From contig NZ_CP084058.1 of NCBI RefSeq assembly GCF_020215645.1, positions 8,308,001 to 8,372,000 on the forward strand: a DNA stretch of 64,000 bases. Direction: 5' to 3'. A program made the translations under genes and the position numbers. A model generated the notes under the pieces. It saw only the letters and a program-made list of their open reading frames with translations. It searched no databases and had not been told where the DNA came from. Shown here in pieces: positions 22,544 to 29,563 of the stretch (its first letter is position 1; every line of letters begins with the position of its first letter). Source of the stretch: Nonomuraea gerenzanensis (GTDB taxonomy: Bacteria; Actinomycetota; Actinomycetes; Streptosporangiales; Streptosporangiaceae).

Positions 22544-22879
22544 TCAGACCGAGTACGTGCAGCGCAGCGACTGGCTGGCCCCCTGGGCGTGGCCGAGGTA
22601 GGTGGCGCCGGGGTAGAGGTGGGCGCACGCGGCGGCGGCGCTGCCGGGGCCGAGGTACGTGGTGCCCGTGCCGCTGCTGCTCCAGCGGTGGCAACCCAGG
22701 CTGCCGTTGTAGAAGCCGATGGTGGAGGACGAGTTCACCTGGGCGGAGCAGTAGTCGCCGAGCGAGATGGGGCTGTGGACCACCTCCACGACCGCCGCCT
22801 GCGCGGCGGGGGCGGCGAGCGCGAACGTGCCGAGGCAGGCGAGCGCGGCGGCGGACAGGGTGAGGACACGACGGGTCAC
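22544..22879 (-). CDS. Small secreted cysteine-containing protein
   Basis: The 111-residue product has a Sec signal peptide (TRRVLTLSAAALACLGTFA, then APAAQA). The ~80-residue mature domain has four Cys (DYCSAQV, LGCHRW, AACAHL, LRCTYSV), enough for two disulfides, and many Ser/Gly/Tyr. It is monocistronic between the TOPRIM and aminopeptidase genes. I do not recognise the family; an exported structural or inhibitor-like protein is possible. Confidence 0.7.
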   Translation of the reverse strand: MTRRVLTLSAAALACLGTFALAAPAAQAAVVEVVHSPISLGDYCSAQVNSSSTIGFYNGSLGCHRWSSSGTGTTYLGPGSAAAACAHLYPGATYLGHAQGASQSLRCTYSV

Positions 22880-22989
22880 GGGAACCTCCGGGCATCAGGG
22901 GGCAACAGTGGCATGACAGGGGGACGCGCACCGCGGGCACGCCGCGTTGATCGCAGTATTAAATAGGAAAGCTTCCTATGCAATAGGGG

Positions 22990-24261
22990 TCAGACCAGTG
23001 CGGGCAGCGGTTTGTCGTGCAGCCACGCGGACAGCAGCGGCCCGACCGGCCGCGAGGTGTGCCGCTGGACGTGCCCGGCGAACTCCCGCGTGGTGACGGT
23101 CCCGTGCCGGTGCTCGGCGGCCCACGAGCGCAGGGCGGCGAAGAACGCCTCCTCGCCCATGGCCCGGCGCAGTGCGTGCAGGGTCAGCGCGCCGCGCTTG
23201 TACACGCGGTCGTCGAACAGCGCCGCCTCGCCGGGGTCGGCCAGGACGAAGTTCTGCGGGAGCAGGGAGAGGCGGTGCCACCACCGGTGGGCGTGGTCGC
23301 CGGCGGGCGGGCCGCCCGACGCCTCGGACCAGAGCCACTCGGCATAGGCCGCGAAGCCCTCCTGCAGCCAGATGTCGCTCCAGCAGGCCACGGTGAGGCT
23401 GTTGCCGAACCACTGGTGCGCCAGCTCGTGCGCGACCAGCCGCTCGCAGCCGCGCACGCCGTCGACGTGGTTGCGGCCGAAGATCGACATGCCCTGGGCC
23501 TCCACCGGGATCTCCAGGTCGTCGTCGGCCACCACGACGGTGTAGCCGGCGAACGGGTAGGGCCCGAACAGGTCGCCGAACAGCGCCATCATCTCGCCCT
23601 GCCGGCCGAAGTCGTGGCGCACCCGGGTGGCCAGCCGGGGCGGGTGGGCCAGCCGGGCGCCGCCGTACTCGGAAATCTGGTAACGCCCGATCTGCACGCT
23701 GGCCAGGTAGCTGGCCATGGGTTCGGCCTGGTCGTAGATCCACGTCGTGGTGCCGGGCCCGCGCCGCCTGGCCACCAGCGCCCCGTTCGCGATCACCTGG
23801 TACGCCGACGCGGTCGTCACCGAGATCCGGTAGGACGCCTTGTCGCCGGGCCGGTCGTTGCAGGGGAACCAGGACGGCGCGCCGATCGGCTGACCGGCCA
23901 CCAGCGCGCCGTCGCTCAGCTCCTCCCAGCCCAGCCCGCCCCAGGGGCTCGGCACCGGCATCGGCTTGCCCGAGTAACGCACCTCCACCACGGCCTGCTC
24001 CCCGGCGGGCAGCGGCCGAGGCGGTGTCACGCGCAGCTTGCCCCGGTCGTGCTGGTAGCGCGCGGCCACGCCGTCCACCGTGACGCCCGAGACCCGGAGC
24101 CTGCCGAAGTCCAGGGACAGCTCGCCGAGGGGCTCGGCGGCCGACACCGTGAGCCGGGCGGTGCCGTCGAGCCGGTTGGCCGCGACCCGGTAGACCAGCC
24201 TCAGGTCGTAGTGCGCGACGCCGTAGCGGTGGTCGCCGTGCCCGGGGAAGTACGGTGTCAT
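22990..24261 (-). CDS. M1-family zinc aminopeptidase coupled to the Pls-like synthetase
   Basis: The 423-residue protein has the gluzincin site HELAH at 278-282 with third ligand Glu301 (H-E-x2-H-x18-E), and a downstream VYKRGALTLHAL with the catalytic Tyr. The GAMEN loop appears as EAQGMSIFG. It is shorter than classic M1 enzymes (~850) because the C-terminal helical domains are reduced. There is no signal peptide. ATG 24261 overlaps the stop of the NRPS-like gene (ATGA), so the two are made together. In epsilon-polylysine producers, polymer-degrading aminopeptidases of this class accompany Pls, so trimming, degradation or self-protection are candidate roles. Confidence 0.85.
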   Translation of the reverse strand: MTPYFPGHGDHRYGVAHYDLRLVYRVAANRLDGTARLTVSAAEPLGELSLDFGRLRVSGVTVDGVAARYQHDRGKLRVTPPRPLPAGEQAVVEVRYSGKPMPVPSPWGGLGWEELSDGALVAGQPIGAPSWFPCNDRPGDKASYRISVTTASAYQVIANGALVARRRGPGTTTWIYDQAEPMASYLASVQIGRYQISEYGGARLAHPPRLATRVRHDFGRQGEMMALFGDLFGPYPFAGYTVVVADDDLEIPVEAQGMSIFGRNHVDGVRGCERLVAHELAHQWFGNSLTVACWSDIWLQEGFAAYAEWLWSEASGGPPAGDHAHRWWHRLSLLPQNFVLADPGEAALFDDRVYKRGALTLHALRRAMGEEAFFAALRSWAAEHRHGTVTTREFAGHVQRHTSRPVGPLLSAWLHDKPLPALV

Positions 24262-27200
24262 CGCCACGCCGAGATCGGGTTGCCGAACCAGCGGGTGCGG
24301 CCCGGCACGTTCTCGCCCCGCATCACCAGGGAGGCCGGGCCGATCGTGGTGTCGGTGCCGACGAGCGAGGCCGGCAGCACCACGCCGTGCGGGCCCAGCG
24401 TCGCGCCCGCCTCGAGCGTGACCGTGTCCATGCTCATGACCCGGTCGTGGAAGAGATGTGTCTGCAGGACGCAGCCCCGGTTGACGCACGCGCCGTCGCC
24501 CAGGGTCACCAGGTCCGCCTCGGGCAGCCAGTACGTGTCACACGTGACCCCATGTCCGATGCGTGCCCCGAGCGAGCGCAGCCACACGTTGAGCGGCGCG
24601 GTTCCCAGCCACGGCTGCGCGAACCAGGGCGCCGCCAGCACCTCGACGAAGTTGTCCGCCAGCTCGTTGCGCCACACGAACGAGCTCCACAACGGCCGGT
24701 TCCCCGCCCTGATGCGGCCGACCAGCACCCACTTGGCGGCCGTCGCGACCGCCGCCGCGACCACGCCCGCGCCCGCCAGGACCGCGCCGCCCAGCGCGAT
24801 CGCCGCGGCGAAGCCGTACAGGGAGGCGAGGGCCTCGAACGCGGCGGCGGCCAGGACGGCGAGCGCGACCGTGCCCATGGCGGGCAGCACGCGGAACGCC
24901 TCGACGAGGGCCCGGGCCGCCCTGTACCGCGCGGGCGGGTCGTAGGTGCGGTTCCTGTCGCCCTCCTCCGCGGTGCGGTGCAGCTTCATGGGCGGCATGC
25001 CGACGTACGAGGAGCCGGACTTGGCCTTCTTCGGCGTCGCCGACAGCACCCCGACCAGCCCGTCCTTGGGCACCTTGCGGCCGGGGGCGGTCATCCCCGA
25101 GTTGCCGAGGAAGGCCCGCTTGCCGATCCGCGCGGTCGCGATGCGCATCCAGCCGCCGTCCAGCTCGTACGGGGCCACCATCGTGTCGTCGGCCAGGAAG
25201 GCGCCGTCGCCCACCGACGTCATCGTGGGCAGCGCGAGCACCGTGGACAGCTCGACGCCCCGGCCCACCTTCATGCCGAGCGCCCGCAGCCACGCGGGGG
25301 TCAGGACGCTGGCGTACAGGGGGAACAGCCACACGCGGGCCGCGGCCATCAGCCGGCCGGTCGCCCAGGCCTGCCACGCCTGGCGGCTGTGCACCGGGTG
25401 CTGCCCGGCGTGCAGGCCCAGGCCGAGCAGCCGCACGCTGGCCAGCGTGAGCAGGGCGAAGGCGGCCATGCCGGCGATCGTCGCAAGCGGCACGCCGGCC
25501 AGGGCGGCGATGAGCGCCTCGCCGAGGGTGCGGGCCTGCCGGGCGAACCAGGCCAGGACCGCGAGGGCCGCCCCGGCCGCGGCGACCGGGAGCAGGCTGA
25601 GCACGAAGGCGGTCACGCCGTACACCGCCGTCCACAGGGCGGAGCGGGCGGCCCGCTCCCCCGGCTTGCGCGACTTGCCCTGCCGGAACGCCGGCACCCC
25701 GGCCCACAGCTCGCCCGACGGCACGCCGCCGGTGACCGCCGACCCGGGCGCCACCTGGGCGTTCTTGCCGATCTTCGTGCCGGGCAGCAGCGTCGAGCGG
25801 GAGCCGACGGTGGCGCCGGCACCGATCCTGATCTCGCCCACGTGCAGCACGTCGCCGTCGTACCAGTGGCCGCTGAGGTCCACCTCCTGCTCGACCGACG
25901 CGCCCCTGCCCACCTTGAGCAGCCCCGTGACGGGCGGCGGCGAGTGCAGGTCGGCGTCGGCGCCCACCTGGGCGCCGAGCAGCCGGGCGTACCAGGTCAT
26001 CCAGGGCGCGCTGGCCAGGTCGGGCACGCCGAGCCTGGCCGCGAACTGCTCCGCGAACCACAGCTTGAGATGGACGGCGCCGCCGCGCGGATGGCTGCCC
26101 GGCCGCACGCCGCGCAGCAGCAGCCGGGCGAGCGCCGCCGACAGGCCGATCCTGCCCATCGGGGTGACGAACGCCAGCGCCCCGAGCGTCACCCACCACC
26201 ACGACAGCGCGGGCGCCCACGGCGGCGCGAGCACGTTGCCGAGCGCGGCCAGCGGCACGATCCAGCGCAGCGCGCCGACGGTGAGCAGCGGCACCATGAG
26301 CAGCGCCTGGATCAGCGCGGCCCGCCGGGGCATGGGCGTCACCGGTGGCCGGGCCGGCTCGGGGTCGCTGCCGATGGCCAGGTGGGCGGCCAGCCCGGCC
26401 AGCGTCGGATGCGCGTACACGTCGCCCACCGCCACGTCCGGGTGGTCGGCGCGCAGCACGGACACCAGCCTGGCCGCGGCGAGACTGGTGCCTCCGGCGG
26501 CGAAGAAGTCGTCGCCGGGCCCGTCCGGAGCCACCCCCAGGATGGCGGTCCACTGCTCGGCCAGCCGCGCCTCGGCGGGGCTCAGCTCCGCGGGGGCCTC
26601 GGCGGACGCGCTCTCCCCGGCCAGCGGCCAGGGCAGCGCGTCGCGGTCGATCTTGCCGGACGTTCTGGTCGGCAGGGACTCGACCGGGGCCAGCCGGGGC
26701 ACCAGCGCGGCGGGCAGCGAGTCGGCGAGCAGCTCACGGGCCTCGCCGGCGTCGAAGCCGGGGCCGGTGACGACGTACCCGACGAGGAGCTGATGACCGC
26801 CGCCCGCCGTACGCACGGCGGCGGCGGCACCCGTGACGCCGGGCAGCGCCTGTAACGCGGCGTCCACCTCACCCAGCTCGATCCGGCGCCCGCCCAGCTT
26901 CACCTGGTCGTCGGCCCTGCCCACGAACACCAGGCCCTCGGGCTCGGCCCTGACCAGGTCGCCGCTGCGGTAGGCGCGGGCCCAGCCCAGCGACGGCAGC
27001 GGCGCGTACTTCTCGGCGTCCTTCGCGGGGTCGAGGTAGCGGGCCAGGCCGACGCCGCCGATGACCAGCTCGCCGGTCTCCCCCATGGCGACCGGCTCGC
27101 CGTCGCCGCCGACCACGGCCAGGTCCCACCCGTCGAGGGGCAGGCCGATGCGTACGGGCTGCCCGCCGGTGAGCGGCGCCGCCGACGCCACGACCGTCGC

Positions 27201-28100
27201 CTCGGTGGGGCCGTAGGTGTTCCACACCTCGCGCCCGGGCACGGCCAGCCGCTCGGCCAGCTCGGGCGGGCACGCCTCCCCGCCGAAGATCAGCAGCCGG
27301 ATCCCGGTGAGGTGCTCGACCGGCCAGAGCGCGGCCAGCGTCGGCACGGTCGAGACGACCGTGATGTCCTTGTCCGCCAGCCAGGGCCCGAGGTCCATCC
27401 CCGTACGCACCAGCGACCTGGGCGCGGGCACCAGGCAGGCGCCGTTGCGCCAGGCCAGCCACATCTCCTCGCACGAGGCGTCGAAGGCCACCGACAGCCC
27501 GGCCAGCACCCGGTCGCCGGGGCCCAGCGGCCGCTCCCGCAGGAACAGCCCGGCCTCGGCGTCCACGAACGCCGCCGCCGACCGGTGCGTCACCGCGACG
27601 CCCTTCGGCTTCCCGGTGGAGCCGGAGGTGAAGATGATCCACGCGTCGTCGTCCGGCGCGGGCGGCCCCTCGCCGGCCCGGCCGCCCTCGCGCACGGTGA
27701 CCTCGCCGGTGATGACCGCGTCCACGCCGGCCTCGGTGAAGACCAGCTCGGCGCGCTCGTCCGGGTCGTCGGCGTCGACCGGCACGTACGCGGCGCCCGC
27801 GGCGAGCACGGCGAGGACGGACAGGTACAACTCGGCCGTCCCGGACGCGACCCGCACGCCCACCCGGGCACCCCGGCCGATCCCGGCCTCCGCCAGCTCC
27901 GCGGCCATCCTGTCCACCTCGGCGCGCAGGTCGCGGTAGGACAGGCGGACGGTGCCGTCGTCCAGCGCGGGCGCGTCGGGGTGCCTGCGCGTGGTCTCGT
28001 CCAGGACGTCGACCAGGGTGCGCGGGGGCGGGGCCAGCACGCCGGCGGGGTAGACCGCGGTCGCGGCCCTGGGACGTACGCCGACCGAGTCGCTACGCAA
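24258..28100 (-). CDS. Pls/PosA-family membrane non-ribosomal peptide synthetase
   Basis: The 1280-residue protein starts at TTG 28100 behind AAGGAG. Residues ~15-490 are an adenylation domain (TSGSTGKPKG 158-167, NTYGPTE 294-300, catalytic Lys483). A carrier domain follows with phosphopantetheine Ser539 (GGTSL). The C-terminal ~680 residues hold six membrane helices in three pairs, each pair followed by a left-handed-helix (hexapeptide-repeat) domain. This is the layout and length of epsilon-poly-L-lysine synthetase, which builds isopeptide homopolymers without a normal condensation domain. Aligning core motifs by eye to GrsA gives the pocket D207 A208 E211 S250 I271 G273 T295 V303 V304 K483, close to Lys codes I remember. 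A cationic homopolymer is inferred. Confidence 0.85.
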   Translation of the reverse strand: MRSDSVGVRPRAATAVYPAGVLAPPPRTLVDVLDETTRRHPDAPALDDGTVRLSYRDLRAEVDRMAAELAEAGIGRGARVGVRVASGTAELYLSVLAVLAAGAAYVPVDADDPDERAELVFTEAGVDAVITGEVTVREGGRAGEGPPAPDDDAWIIFTSGSTGKPKGVAVTHRSAAAFVDAEAGLFLRERPLGPGDRVLAGLSVAFDASCEEMWLAWRNGACLVPAPRSLVRTGMDLGPWLADKDITVVSTVPTLAALWPVEHLTGIRLLIFGGEACPPELAERLAVPGREVWNTYGPTEATVVASAAPLTGGQPVRIGLPLDGWDLAVVGGDGEPVAMGETGELVIGGVGLARYLDPAKDAEKYAPLPSLGWARAYRSGDLVRAEPEGLVFVGRADDQVKLGGRRIELGEVDAALQALPGVTGAAAAVRTAGGGHQLLVGYVVTGPGFDAGEARELLADSLPAALVPRLAPVESLPTRTSGKIDRDALPWPLAGESASAEAPAELSPAEARLAEQWTAILGVAPDGPGDDFFAAGGTSLAAARLVSVLRADHPDVAVGDVYAHPTLAGLAAHLAIGSDPEPARPPVTPMPRRAALIQALLMVPLLTVGALRWIVPLAALGNVLAPPWAPALSWWWVTLGALAFVTPMGRIGLSAALARLLLRGVRPGSHPRGGAVHLKLWFAEQFAARLGVPDLASAPWMTWYARLLGAQVGADADLHSPPPVTGLLKVGRGASVEQEVDLSGHWYDGDVLHVGEIRIGAGATVGSRSTLLPGTKIGKNAQVAPGSAVTGGVPSGELWAGVPAFRQGKSRKPGERAARSALWTAVYGVTAFVLSLLPVAAAGAALAVLAWFARQARTLGEALIAALAGVPLATIAGMAAFALLTLASVRLLGLGLHAGQHPVHSRQAWQAWATGRLMAAARVWLFPLYASVLTPAWLRALGMKVGRGVELSTVLALPTMTSVGDGAFLADDTMVAPYELDGGWMRIATARIGKRAFLGNSGMTAPGRKVPKDGLVGVLSATPKKAKSGSSYVGMPPMKLHRTAEEGDRNRTYDPPARYRAARALVEAFRVLPAMGTVALAVLAAAAFEALASLYGFAAAIALGGAVLAGAGVVAAAVATAAKWVLVGRIRAGNRPLWSSFVWRNELADNFVEVLAAPWFAQPWLGTAPLNVWLRSLGARIGHGVTCDTYWLPEADLVTLGDGACVNRGCVLQTHLFHDRVMSMDTVTLEAGATLGPHGVVLPASLVGTDTTIGPASLVMRGENVPGRTRWFGNPISAWR

Positions 28101-28368
28101 ACGCTGCTCCTTGGAGTCAGGCGGCCGATGCCCTGCACAACATCCGCATCATCCGCGCCGTCGTGGCGTTCGCGCCACCCAAGGCCCAACGGCTGCGGCG
28201 GTCGCGCCTATTCCACTCACTCAGAGGCCATCGAACTCCCGCACGTCAGGCCGAGGGGCGCGACACCCGTGCCCCAGAGGCTCAGTATGCGCCCCATCCG
28301 GCCGTTATCAGGAGGGCCATACCGCCGGCATACTCGCGCCGATCACAATGCCGATCGGAGGTGAACCG
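28101..28368. promoter_or_regulatory. Divergent promoter region between the Pls-like gene and the SARP gene
   Basis: These 268 bp separate the two divergent starts. They include a perfect inverted repeat GTGGCG-TTCG-CGCCAC at 28163-28178 and the ribosome sites AAGGAG (Pls-like) and GGAGGTG (SARP). No further gene is visible. SARP proteins bind direct heptamer repeats near -35; I see no unambiguous pair by eye. Confidence 0.45.
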
Positions 28369-29115
28369 ATGTTCCAACTGTTGGGACGCGTGGCGGTGCT
28401 CGACGGCGAAGGCCGCCCGATCGACGTCCGGGCCGCCAAGCAGCAGGCGATCCTCGCCGTCCTCGTGCTGCGCCCCGGCGCGGTGATCGGCATGGACCGG
28501 CTGATGACGGAGCTCTGGCCGGACGAGCCGCCGGCCACGGCCAGAGCGAGCCTGCAGACCTACGTCTACCGCCTGCGGCGCACCCTGGCCCCGCTCGCCG
28601 CGCACGGCGTCGACCTGCTCACCCTCGGCAACGGCTACACCCTGGTCGTCCCGGATCGGGCGGTGGACGTCAGGGCGTTCGAGCAGCGTTGCGCCCAGGG
28701 GTCGGAGGCGCTGGCCGCGGGCAGCGCGGCGGTGGCGGCCGGGCTGTTGCGGGAGGCGCTAGACCTGTGGCGCGGGCCGCTGGCGCCGGAGATCGACGTG
28801 GAGACCGTCCGCCGTGAGCGCAGGCGCCTGGACCAGGTGCAGCTGACCGCGTCCGAGTTGTGGGTGGAGGCGAAGCTGCAGCTCGGGTTGCACGACCGGG
28901 CGATCCCGGAGCTGGAGTGCCTGGTCGAGGCGCACCCGTTCCGCGAGTCGCTGTGGGAGCTGTTGCTGCGCGCGCTGGCGGCGCGTGGCCGGCGCGCGGA
29001 GGCGCTGGCCGCCTACGGGCGCATGCGGGACATCCTCAGTACGGAGCTCGGCATCGAACCGGCCGACCACCTGCGCCGGCGGCACCAGGACATCCTGCGC
29101 GGCGCGTCGTTCTAG
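28369..29115 (+). CDS. SARP-type regulator (winged helix plus BTAD)
   Basis: The 248-residue protein has an OmpR-like winged helix in residues 1-95 (MFQLLGRVAVLDGEGRPIDV, KQQAILAVLVLRPGAVI, LWPDEPPATARASLQTYVYRLRR). The bacterial transcriptional activator domain follows at ~100-245 (REALDLWRGPLAPEIDVE, YGRMRDILSTELGIEPADHLRR). This is the length of a minimal SARP, a class of pathway-specific activators of actinomycete specialised metabolism. It is divergent from the Pls-like gene and convergent with the Cys-rich peptide operon, so either or both could be its targets; the shared promoter favours the Pls-like gene. Confidence 0.9.
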   Translation: MFQLLGRVAVLDGEGRPIDVRAAKQQAILAVLVLRPGAVIGMDRLMTELWPDEPPATARASLQTYVYRLRRTLAPLAAHGVDLLTLGNGYTLVVPDRAVDVRAFEQRCAQGSEALAAGSAAVAAGLLREALDLWRGPLAPEIDVETVRRERRRLDQVQLTASELWVEAKLQLGLHDRAIPELECLVEAHPFRESLWELLLRALAARGRRAEALAAYGRMRDILSTELGIEPADHLRRRHQDILRGASF

Positions 29116-29126
29116 CTGACGGGAAA

Positions 29127-29152
29127 CCCCCTGGCCGGCGCCGACCAGGGGG
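29127..29152. terminator. Bidirectional hairpin between the SARP and peptide genes
   Basis: CCCCCTGG at 29127-29134 pairs perfectly with CCAGGGGG at 29145-29152 around a 10-nt loop. It starts 11 bp after the SARP stop and ends 12 bp from the stop of the second peptide gene on the other strand. Confidence 0.65.
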
Positions 29153-29164
29153 AGCTCCCCTTAC

Positions 29165-29350
29165 TTACGCGCACTGCTTCCTGATGTAGACCGAGCAGTC
29201 ACTGCGCCAGCACTTGTAGACAGCGCAACAGATGCCACCGCTGCACGTCGTGGTCTGCAGGATGCACCGTTCGGTGCACGCCGCCTGCGCCTCACCTGCC
29301 GGTACGACGAAGGCCACGACGCGGTCCGCCAAGGCACTGATCAACTTCAC
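29165..29350 (-). CDS. Cys-rich precursor peptide 2 (eight cysteines)
   Basis: The 61-residue peptide starts at GTG 29350, 6-9 bp after AAGGGTGGG, 24 bp downstream of peptide 1. The ~23-residue leader (KLISALADRVVAF, VVPAGEAQA) has no long hydrophobic core. It ends in A-Q-A-A-C-T, giving a possible signal-peptidase A-x-A site. The mature part has Cys at 25, 29, 36, 41, 42, 47, 52 and 60. The last four are spaced C-x4-C-x4-C-x7-C exactly as in peptide 1, and both begin CTxRC. Cysteines 36 and 41 are an extra pair. The operon offers an exporter, an S26 peptidase and redox proteins, so a secreted disulfide-rich peptide is inferred. Activity is unknown. Confidence 0.8.
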   Translation of the reverse strand: MKLISALADRVVAFVVPAGEAQAACTERCILQTTTCSGGICCAVYKCWRSDCSVYIRKQCA

Positions 29351-29374
29351 TGTCCCACCCTTCTGCGACCGGCT

Positions 29375-29533
29375 TCACTCGCACACGGTGACCGTGTTGA
29401 CGGTGCAGTCGCCGTTGACGCACCGCATCCTGTAGCACCCGTTGACCGGGCCGCTGACCACCGTGCACCTCGGGGTGCACGCCGCGTCGGCCTTGACCGT
29501 GGGGATCAGCCGGTCGATGAGCTTGTCCAGCAT
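29375..29533 (-). CDS. Cys-rich precursor peptide 1 (six cysteines)
   Basis: The 52-residue peptide starts at ATG 29533 behind GAGGAAGGA, 30 bp after the exporter stop. The leader MLDKLIDRLIPTVKAD is amphipathic and not a Sec signal. A-D-A-A-C-T marks the likely cleavage region, leaving a ~34-residue product. Cys lie at 19, 23, 33, 38, 43 and 51. The framework CTPRC, then C-x4-C-x4-C-x7-C, is shared with peptide 2, so the two are paralogues with diverged loops. No lanthionine, thioether or azoline enzyme is nearby, which favours three disulfides. Bacteriocin, protease inhibitor or signal are all possible. Confidence 0.78.
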   Translation of the reverse strand: MLDKLIDRLIPTVKADAACTPRCTVVSGPVNGCYRMRCVNGDCTVNTVTVCE

Positions 29534-29563
29534 TCCTTCCTCACCTCCCTCCTCTGTCGGGGT

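Noticed and set aside
24255..26855. Long plus-strand open frames opposite the Pls-like gene
   Set aside because: They lack motifs and arise from the codon bias of the real minus-strand gene, whose domains are continuous.
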